Assembly (NCBI RefSeq): GCF_028583425.1
Contig: NC_072805.1
Coordinates: 21,214,001 to 21,278,000, forward strand
Reading direction: 5' to 3'
Length of the DNA: 64,000 bases
DNA from: Eublepharis macularius
Taxonomy: Eukaryota; Chordata; Lepidosauria; Squamata; Eublepharidae
A model generated the notes under the pieces. That model ran no database searches and was not told the origin of the DNA. It worked only from the letters and a program-made list of their open reading frames with translations. Both the position numbers and the translations under genes were made by a program. Numbering within the stretch: position 1 is the first letter of the stretch; each line of letters starts with the position of its first letter. This document shows, one piece after another, positions 55,880 to 64,000 of this stretch.

Positions 55880-56140
55880 TGCTGGGTCAGACCAGGGCGC
55901 CATTGAGTCCAGCATCCTGTCTCACACAGCAGCCAGCCAGTTACTATGAAGGGCCAACAACGGGACGGGTCTTTCCCTGATGTTGCCTCCTAGCACCAGT
56001 ATCCAGAGGTTTACTGCCTCCAAATGTGGACATTCCTTTTCATCACAATTGAATCTGTAGTTGTGAATTTCCTGCGCTGTGCAGGGGGTTGGACTAGATG
56101 ACCCGGGAGGTCTCTTCCAACTCTATGATTCTATGAATTT
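55880..56140 (+). repeat. CR1-type LINE 3' end
   Basis: GTTGTGAATTTCCTGCGCTG, then GGGGGTTGGACTAGATGACC and CCAACTCTATGATTCTATGA, form the CR1 3' terminus. The preceding AGTCCAGCATCCTGTCTCAC belongs to the same or a related LINE. Confidence 0.75.
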
Positions 56141-56187
56141 TCTCCCCCCTTAAAGTCATCTTTAAATCCGTATGCTCGCGAGACCCA

Positions 56188-56400
56188 GTGTGATGTAGCG
56201 GCTACAGTGAGGGCCCAGGCTCTAGGAGTCCCCGGAAGTCTGCTGAGTGACCGTGGGCCAGTCACACACTCTCAGCCTAACCTACCTCGCAGGGTTTGTC
56301 GTGCGGATAAACTGAAGTTGACAACGATGCTATAAGCCACTTTGGGTCCCCAGGGGAGAGAAAGGCAAGAGTATAAATGAAGCAAGTTTGTAAGTAAGTA
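56188..56400 (+). repeat. tRNA-derived SINE, near complete
   Basis: CCCAGTGTGATGTAGCGGCT (head), GTGGGCCAGTCACACACTC, CCTCGCAGGGTTTGTCGTG and a tail through AGAGTATAAATGAAGC. It is the last SINE before the CBFB CpG-rich region. Confidence 0.75.
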
Positions 56401-56924
56401 TATCATGTCCTAGGCTTGGTGGGGGGCGGGGTGTTTAGATGAGCGACTTTGGGACTCGATCCACTTTGGCCTTGTTTTTATTTCTTACTGGCAGAGTAGC
56501 CAAATGACCGGCAGCTACGCAACGGCCGCAGCCCCAGGCGTGAGAACTTGCGCCTCTCAGTAGCAGCCACGAGTCAACCCGAGAGCTCGCAAGCAGGAAG
56601 CCGGAAACCAACGAGACAAGGCGACTGTGTGCGAGAGCTGTGAGTGTGTCGGTGTGTGTGTGCCTGTGGTGGCGGTGACGGGAGCTGCAAATGACTCAAC
56701 CGCCCTCCATCCTCCTCCTCTCCCAGTCTTCCGTAACCAGCCACAGAGCGAGTTCCCGATCCCATCGCTGTTTGCTCAAAAGTCGGCTCCCCGCTTTCAG
56801 TGCGGGTTTTCCTCCCCGGAATGCGCACCGGGTTCATTGCAGCACAAAGCCCGTCGACCCGGCGTAAATCCCGCTTTGATGGCTTGCAAGAAACAGCACG
56901 CAAGACTGCAATCCTGTTTTTTTC

Positions 56925-56990
56925 AAAATTAAGCTCCACTGATTTCAATAGGGCTTACTTCTAAGTAACCGTGCGCAGGATTGTAGCCGC
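56925..56990 (+). repeat. Short sauropsid interspersed repeat
   Basis: CACTGATTTCAATAGGGCTT, then ACTTCTAAGTAACCGTGCGC and AGGATTG. A partial match, ACTTCTGAGTAAACCTGCG, lies at about 57347. Confidence 0.5.
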
Positions 56991-57639
56991 CTTATGCCCT
57001 TAGGCAGAGTTTGCCTGCAGTCAATCACGGGGTGAGGCTGCGAGAGAGGCACGCACATCTTTTCTCACTTCCTCCCAGGCAGCAATCCAGGGCAGATTAC
57101 TTGGGAGCCACTTACTTCTGATGTCGCAGGCAGCCAACTTGGTCCCAAGGAGAACCTCGCAAACAGAACACCAACCAAAGTAGCATGAAAACGCGCAAGC
57201 TTTCGAGCTCTCCAGCAATCTTCACCCATTTGGGTGTCGGATAAGGGAGTGCAGACAAACTGGTGCGGCAAGCCATTCTAACGCCTACAGACTTTCGCTG
57301 CAGCCCGGCCAGTCTGCGCGCATTTACTCGGGAGCAAGTGAGGCTTACTTCTGAGTAAACCTGCGAGCTGTTGCTCTCTTCTCTCCCCCCCCCCCCCCGA
57401 GAATAAATGCGGTAGAATTTAAGACTTGCTTCGAAGCAACCCCGCAGGGCTGCGGTGCCTAGCCATCCTTGCAACGTTTTCCGTTTTAGGGGGACTTGCT
57501 TCCGACTAAAGCAGGCGGCAGGTTCGGGGCAGAAAGGCAGCCTGTGCCTTAGTCTGTTGCAGCAACGTCAAACCTGGATCGGTGCCATACTAGGTACAGC
57601 GTTCCAAAGCCCAAGGGGAAACTGCCTATATGCACAGAA

Positions 57640-57845
57640 TCCAGTAGCATCTTAAAGACCAACCAGATTTCCAGGGCAGTTTAGGTGGGTAGCCGTGTTG
57701 GCCTGAGGCAGAACAGCAGGATTCAAATCCAGCGGCACCTTTTCAGAGTGTAAGCTTCCGAGAGTCAGAGCTCCAGATTTCCAGGGTATGAGCTTCATTA
57801 AGGTGCTCCTGCACTACAGACCAACAAGGGCTACCCACCTGCAAC
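57640..57845 (+). repeat. Foldback-repeat fragment upstream of CBFB
   Basis: CCAGTAGCATCTTAAAGACC, GTGTAAGCTTCCGAGAGTCA and GGTGCTCCTGCACTACAGAC match the family at 44165-44395. The CpG island begins immediately after, so the element marks the upstream edge of the promoter. Confidence 0.55.
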
Positions 57846-57849
57846 TCTA

Positions 57850-58960
57850 TGCACAGACGCGCACCAGCTCCGTGCAAGTGCGCGTCAATCTGGACGCGTT
57901 CGGAAAGTTGGAGGCGCGTGCAGTCTTACTCGCGAGAAAGCCTCCGCCGTCCCTCGCCCGGGCTCTGTCTGCCTCTCCACCCGCAAGCCCCGCGGCGCAT
58001 GCGCGCACGGGCCGAGGCAGCCCCCTGGCCTCGGAGTTGTGAATGGCGCGGCTGTTCGGCCGGACTTTTTTTTTTTTTTTTGACGGGTAGGGAGGGGAGG
58101 GGGAGCCGCGCGAGGGGAAGTCGCGCGCCTGGGGCGGGAGGGGAGGGGGAGCCGCTCCTCCTCCTCCTCCCTCTCCCCCCTCCCGGCTCCACAGACGCCT
58201 CAGCGGCGGCGGCGCGAGCCTCGGCCGTTTGCGGCTCGCTCGCGCCAAGTCTTCTTCGAGGCGGCTTCTCTTCCCCCGTGAGGGAGGCAACGAGCGTGAG
58301 GCGACGAAAGCCGGCTTGGCCTGAGGGGGAAGAAGGCGAGGAGGAGGAGCCCCAGCCCGGCTGAGGGAAGCCAAGCGAGCCCGAGTCGGCCGGCCGGTCG
58401 CCGCGTTCCCCCCTCTCGGCGACGGCGGCGGCTCTCGGTCCGCTCGCTGGCTGGCCGGCCGGCTGGCTGCCGCCGCCGCACCATGCCGCGGGTCGTGCCC
58501 GACCAGCGCAGCAAGTTCGAGAACGAGGAGTTCTTCAGGAAGCTGAGCCGGGAGTGCGAGGTGAGCGGCGGGGCGGAAGTGGAGCCCGGCCGGGGCGGCG
58601 GCGGAGGGGGAGACGGAGAGGCGCCGAGGAGACCCGGCCAGCATCTCCCCTCGGCCCGCCGCCCGCGAAGGGGAGGGGAAAAGTTCTCCCCGGCCGGCCC
58701 GTCGCCCTCATCTCCTGCCGGGCTGTGCACGGGCTGCTCTCCCAAGTTTCCCGTGGCATCGAAGCGAGCCCCTGCGGATGGCAGAAACTGCGCGGCGTCC
58801 CGACTCGCGCTTGTGCTGACCCGGGGTGGGGGCGTTATTGTTTTAAGTGTAGGGTGCCCAGATGAGCCCTTTTCAACCCCAGGCGTAGCCGTCCCAAGTG
58901 CGCTCGGTATCAAAACGAGCCCTCGCTGAGCTGCGGGGAATCGTCTTGCAAGCGTGGCGT
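57850..58960 (+). promoter_or_regulatory. CBFB: CBFB CpG island and promoter/5' UTR region
   Basis: From about 57.85 kb the sequence becomes strongly GC- and CpG-rich (GCGGCGGCGGCGCGAGC at about 58204, GGCGACGGCGGCGGC at about 58418). It stays so through the start codon into intron 1. No TATA box is visible, as expected for a housekeeping-type promoter. There is no upstream ATG between about 58080 and the CBFB start. A T-run at 58067-58082 interrupts it. The transcription start cannot be placed from sequence. Long antisense frames here are products of GC richness. Confidence 0.75.
58483..58560 (+). CDS. CBFB: CBFB coding exon 1 (core-binding factor beta)
   Basis: CBF-beta is the non-DNA-binding partner of the RUNX proteins; it raises their DNA affinity and protects them from degradation. 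This exon encodes residues 1-26, from MPRVVPDQ to LSRECE. The known vertebrate N-terminus is matched throughout. The ATG has A at -3 (CACCATG). The exon ends exactly at GAG|GTGAGC, a consensus splice donor in phase 0. The next coding exon lies at 63314-63400 in the right phase. The segment forms the first part of the RUNX-binding core domain. No unusual residue is seen. It sits inside a CpG island, suggesting broad expression. Confidence 0.97.
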
Positions 58961-61900
58961 GCCGAAGCGAGCCTCTGCTAAACCGTGCAAGGCGTTCTTG
59001 CAGGGATAGGGGTGCCCGAGTGAACCCTGACCAAACGGCAGAGGGCTGGCTGTCTTGCAAGCGTTGCATACCGGAGGGAGCCTCTGCTAAACCGTGGAAG
59101 GCGTTCTTGCAAGGATAGGTTGTCCAGATGAACCGCGCTACTGAGCTGCAGAGGGCTGGTTGCCTTGCAAGCGTTGCATGTCGAAGGGGACAGTTGCTGA
59201 ACGGTGGAAGGCGTTCTTATAACTAGGATATCAAAGTGAGCCGTGCCGAGTGTCAGAGAGCTGCACTCTCTATCAAAGAGAGCCTTTGCTGACCAGTGGA
59301 GGGCGTTCTTCCAAATATAGGGTATCAAAGTGAACTCCTACTGAGCTGCTTAGGGCTGTTTTGCTCTGTTGGTGTATGGAAGTGAGCCTTGTTGGATGGC
59401 TGGGTGGGCTCCTGGAAGCGTGACATACCGAAATGTGCCCCTCATGAGCTGCAGGGGGCTTTCCTCCTCAGCCTACTGATGGGAAGTGCACAAAGTATCA
59501 ATGTCAGTCCTTACTGAAGTGTTGCATATTGACATGAGCTCCTACCAAGCTGCAGCAGGTTTTCTCCCAGTAGTTAGTGCTGCATAGCATCTTGGGCATG
59601 GACAACCAAGTAATTCCTCAGGAACCTTTTTTCCCTTATCTACAGGTGTATAAAACCTCAGCCCTAGCCTTGTATATGTTTTTCTGCCTGTTGTGTTGAT
59701 TGCTCCAGGGTAGGAATGGGTAATTGCATATCTGCTTGTCAGTAAATGTGCATAGGAAGTAACCTCAGAGATCATCTAAACCAACCCAAATGGACTAGGG
59801 CAATAAATAGTCTTGGAGCAAGTTGAGCCAAGTGCTCCCTGCAGTGACAGGGTCTGCTTGGCTCAGATCCAGAGAAGGTAGTGATGCCAACAGGTGTTAC
59901 CATCACTACCTGTGTGAAAGTGTTTCCAGCACTTTAGGGGCCATCTGCCTTCAGGGCAGCGACCCACTGGGAAATTTCTTTGTAAGCTAGCTGGCTGGCT
60001 CCTCAATGAGTCCAATGCCCTGCCCCATGCAGGAATAGGCCGCTTATAGTGGACTGCCAGCATGCCTCCCAAGCCTCATCAAGGTTACTGCATCATGTGC
60101 CCTCCAGCCATTTTACCATATAAGATTGCAGCCATAAGGTAGTACAGATCCTGTGGATTTTCATATTCTGAAGAAAGATTCCACTCTATTCAGTAATGTA
60201 CATTTCCATGTAAGCATGCTGAAAGTCTTTACTGAATTCGGTGGGTCTCTATTGTTGAGTGAATGCACATAAGATTATATTGCATCTCCCCAGCCCATAT
60301 TCTCACAGTTATGCCCCACTTCTCCACTGGGGAAATCCCAAACAGCCCTTCTATCTTAAACTGGTGTCCCAAGGTAATAAAAACTACTCACTCCTGCTGC
60401 TCAGCTCCCCTCATTTTATATATTATGTACTTTGCATATGTTGGTTAATTCATAACTATTAATTCTGAGCTCTCAGTTGCCAACGATGGTTAGAACTGAT
60501 CCGTGAGCACTTGTTGAAAGGATAAGGAAATTTATTTTTTAGCCATTCTGATCTGAACTGTGATAGCAAAATGTAAGATTCAGTTATGTCACAGTAGTAA
60601 TTCCAGAGGAGTATCTATTACATGTATTTGACAAAGTGGGCTTTAGTCCACAAAAGTCTTATGCTGGAATAAAAATTTGCAAGTTTACGAAATGTCACAA
60701 GACCAGTTGTGTTGCAGTTGGTGATTTTAAATATTTGTAGTCCTAAGCAAGCATGGAAAGGAGGCTGAGGAGTGGGAAAGAACCTGCACTCTTGTCTAGT
60801 GTAATTTTGACTGTAAAATGAATACAGATATTAAGATGCTTACCAATCCAAATTAAGGTTGCAATAAGGACACTTTCCTGGGAGAAAATCCTGTTGAATA
60901 ACATGGAACTTATTTCCGAACAGGCCTGCTTAGGATTGCTCCCTAAGTCCCCTACCAAAGGATACTATACTTCTCTGTATCTTTCCAGATTTACTCAAAG
61001 AAGCAGTTTGTTGGCAGTGGTTGTTTGGTCCTACAAAGGAATAATAGATTAATTTGTGTATCTGACATGGCTTAACTAAAGATTCCATGGATTAGTTGTG
61101 TTGCTAACTACGATTGGTGGATTCCATGGATTAGTTGTGCTCTAACAAGGAAGGTGGTTAAAGAGTATGTTTTCCCACTAGCTTCCAATATATGCTTATT
61201 TTAGGTTTGGTGTTTATCAATACAAAACCATGATGGAATTAAATAGATATTCTTGAGTATCATGAGGCTAATGCACATTAATTGCCCCAATGTATCTCAA
61301 ATCAATCTTTTTGTCCCCATATGCGAAATAACCAAGAGCATACACTGGTGTTCAGAGCTAATTAGTTGGAAATACCATGAGTCTAACTGTGAAAATGAAC
61401 TGTGTTTTCAGTGCTTTATGTTTACATCTTTTTCCTCCTCATTTTATTAAAGTTGTTGCAGGCAATATACTGTAAAAAGCCCAGCATAGGATGACAGTTT
61501 AAAGTACGATATAGGATAAAGGATTATCTAATGCAATAAAAACAATACCTAAGAAAGGGGGGGAAATAGCAATTAAGTCCCAAATTGTTGTTTACCAAAA
61601 AGTTAACTAGTTTGCCACTTATTTGTCATCACATCCTTTATTGCAGTTAAAAAGATTTTTTATTATTAAATTATTCAAATTGCTTGATTAATTGAACAAG
61701 AGAAAGCACTTTGGAATGCTCCGTACCAGATGACTGACTTGCAAGAAGTCCAGCTTATCCTGAGCAGGCAGACCACAACCGTGTGCCCTCAACTTTGCCA
61801 TACGTACATTTTCTTTAAAATGAGAGTAGCAAATGGACATTTTAAAGCATTTAGTTAGCACTGTATTTATTTTTTGCACAGAATTGTGTTGAGACAGTGT

Positions 61901-63313
61901 GATGTTTTCAAAGTTATTTAATGAAAGTTTGGATAATCCAAACTTCTATTAAATTTTTCAAAACTTGTTGCCTGAAAGCCCTGTATGCTTCACAACTCCA
62001 CTATAAATGAAACTGTCATTCTGACCACTCCCTTTTTAGCACCTGTCTGCAGCACTTCTGAAGAATGCATTTAACTCTGCAAACGATAAAGTCCATGAAC
62101 TGATCATATTATGACATTTTTCTTTCTTTAAATTAAATTTAAATAAAAGTTGGTTTTAGGGGCTTTAGTAAGTCAAGTACGTTTCTGCTACTCAAGCATA
62201 ATGTAACATTTTGTACTTTCAAGAAATGCTCCTGTGAACATGTCACATCCTCCATATGGACATGTTTTTCGCGGGAGCTTCCTGAATTTGAACCATATGT
62301 GGTTGCTTCTATTTCCCCTTTTTCATTGTGTACTTTCCATGTCCAGCTATTCTCTAGTATTTATTACCTTGTGTGCTACTGATGCAGTTAAAATAGAATT
62401 TCAGTCTGTTGCTTTGGGGCTGGAGCAATATACAAGGACTTTAATTATTGCTGCTGAATTCAAAATGTGTCTGTGATTCATTCTGAGGGTCCCCAAATGA
62501 TTCTAACCAAATAAATTCTATGGGTACTGATGGTTTAATCTGTTATGCTTGAACTCCATGCATGGCTGCAGCTATGCATCATAGAAACTTATTTGTTTGT
62601 GCAATTACACTAGTTTTTTATTTATAGTGCAGATGCATAAATTATGGAATTTGGGTGTAGCTTGTACCTTCTGCTCTCCCCATTATCTTGTCAAAGTATT
62701 TGCGAATGAATGATGCAGTTGTTTTAGGGAAAATTTACTAATTATGCAGTATTTAATGCCTCTTCTTGCCATGAATACTTACGGCATACTCTCATGTGGT
62801 AAGAGGCTTGACTATCATCTCTGCTGTGTGTCTTCCTGACAATGATGAATTTCACTTTTTTCATGGCCACAATTCCCAGACTTTCACTTTGCAGCTTTTA
62901 TCAAGTATTGCACTTGGAAAAAGCAGGCCTCCTTGATGTTACTCATAGCCTTCTGCATGAGCAATGTCCCTGTCTCCTCTTTACCTCCCAGTTCTCTTGT
63001 CTGCAGTCTTCAGTTGGCTGTCTGGGTGCTTTGCTCAAACAGTTAAAGCAACACTACACAAATAAGGTGGGAGACATTGTGTGGCTTTTCAAACGTTGAT
63101 TGCTTTTTCATACGAGGTGTGTAAACCTTTTTCTAAAAAACTTTTTAAGGAGTGGAATGGTTTGCTGCAGCTTGTTTGGAGTACTATCGGAGCTCAGCAA
63201 AGGGCTCACTTCACGCTTCAGTGCATGATCTCTGCAGCCTTGTCCTTATCTTTTATGCAGATACTGTAAAGCAGGCAGGATTCAATTTTTGATTTGGCTT
63301 GTGTTCTTTGCAG
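58561..63313 (+). other. CBFB: CBFB intron 1
   Basis: Begins GTGAGC and ends TTTGCAG, length 4753 bp. The first ~900 bp hold the downstream CpG island and a decayed tandem repeat (58860-59480). From about 59.5 kb it becomes AT-rich. Compared with the intergenic part it is poor in SINEs and MITEs: I see only a short repeat relative at about 60870-60945 (GAACTTATTTCCGAACAGGC). No other gene is supported inside it. Confidence 0.9.
58860..59480 (+). repeat. Decayed ~110-bp tandem repeat in CBFB intron 1
   Basis: The phrase CTTGCAAGCGT recurs at 58945, 59054 and 59164 (spacing 109 and 110). Around it GAGCCTCTGCTAAACCGTG and AAGGCGTTCTTGCA repeat in step. A fourth unit near 59265-59310 (GAGCCTTTGCTGACCAGTGG, AGGGCGTTCTT) is shorter and more diverged. 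Further weak units reach about 59460. CpG density falls from the first unit to the last. Confidence 0.75.
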
Positions 63314-63400
63314 ATTAAATATACTGGCTTCAGGGATAGACCACATGAAGAAAGACAGGCCAGGTTTCAGAATGCCTGCAGGGATGGACGGTCTGAGATT
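63314..63400 (+). CDS. CBFB: CBFB coding exon 2 (core-binding factor beta)
   Basis: Encodes residues 27-55, from IKYTGFRDRPHEERQ to GRSEI, matching the vertebrate CBF-beta sequence. The acceptor is TTCTTTGCAG before ATT and the donor is ATT|GTGAGT; the exon is 87 bp and phase 0 at both ends. Joined to exon 1 it continues the conserved core without gap. The protein should continue with the segment starting AFVATG in the next exon, which is outside the window, so the gene is partial here. Confidence 0.97.
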
Positions 63401-64000
63401 GTGAGTGTCTTTCCTTATATTTCGTGCTTTTATGAAATGTATTTAATTGTTTTTTTTCTGTCCCTTTTTTTTGCTCAATACAGTTAGGACTCATAGTCAG
63501 TCTTGTTTCAAATAAGGATGAACTGTATGATGCTTAGAGACCATTCTGTTTCCTTGTGCTTGTATTCCTGTATGAAATAAATATTCTAAAGTGCTTGTTC
63601 TGACCCTCACAAACATATGAGAAAGTACAGAATAATTAGTACAGCCATATCTATAAATCTGAGAAGTCAGATCATTAGATGCCAATAGACAACTTACAAT
63701 TAAAATTCTGTAAAATAGCTGCATATTTAAGGTGTGCTGATTAACTGATACATATTTATTTGAAAAGAAATTGTATATGTATCTTCTGTGGAAGAGGCTA
63801 CTAAAATAATTACAAAAGGGGTGAGAAAGGAAGTCTTGAAATTTCACTTAAACACTACTTAGTCTCTCTCTCCATTCCCCTGTGTAAAGCATATAGTAAG
63901 AGATGATGCAAAAATTTTTATCAGCCTGTCTGTTCATTTGTAGTGGTTCTATCAGTTGAATGGCCTGAAATAACTAGCTGTCTTCGAGTTTATAAAAATC
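63401..64000 (+). other. CBFB: CBFB intron 2, start
   Basis: AT-rich sequence after the exon 2 donor. No further exon or repeat is recognised before the window ends. Confidence 0.85.

Noticed and set aside
57847-59069. Long antisense frames (265 and 289 codons) over the CBFB CpG island
   Set aside because: Low-complexity Ala/Arg/Pro/Ser translations caused by GC richness; they run opposite to the certain CBFB exon and show no domain.

Overview
The window is vertebrate nuclear DNA, most likely from a squamate reptile (lizard). It holds tRNA-derived SINEs with the head and tail seen in Sauria-type SINEs, a 5S-rRNA-derived SINE, CR1, L2-like and L1 LINE pieces, and very many short hAT-like and Harbinger-like non-autonomous DNA transposons. 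The abundance of short elements starting TAGGGTTGCC suggests a gecko or a related lineage, but that is an impression, not a computed result. No bacterial or phage gene is present.

One host gene is certain: the first two coding exons of CBFB (core-binding factor subunit beta) lie at the right end on the + strand (58483-58560 and 63314-63400). They follow a strong CpG island (about 57.85-58.95 kb) and are separated by a 4753-bp intron that opens with a decayed tandem repeat of about 110 bp. The rest of CBFB lies beyond the window. A second likely coding sequence is an intact single-exon 175-codon frame on the - strand (27593-28120), with a poly(A) signal downstream. I could not identify it. Two shorter open frames (6804-7150 -, 43406-43594 +) look protein-like but are weak.

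Layout: 1-27 kb is intergenic, with SINEs, paired-arm MITEs and unique stretches that may be regulatory. 27.4-28.3 kb is the unidentified gene. 28.7-29.5 kb is a hAT element nested in another hAT element. 31-33.2 kb holds a hAT copy and an L2-like LINE. 34.4-36.7 kb is an L1 interrupted by a younger L1. 36.7-38.4 kb is LTR-like and SINE sequence. 42.2-43.1 kb holds a palindrome whose arms carry different microsatellites. 45.9-56.4 kb is a dense field of SINEs and MITEs, with a consensus-grade CTCF-type site at 50157-50170. 56.4-58.5 kb is the CBFB upstream region.

The clearest findings are DNA-transposon families with readable target-site duplications: 8 bp for three hAT-like terminal types and 3 bp for a Harbinger-like type. 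Several are nested, which gives their relative age from sequence alone. Family names come from terminal motifs and remembered consensus features; no database search was run.
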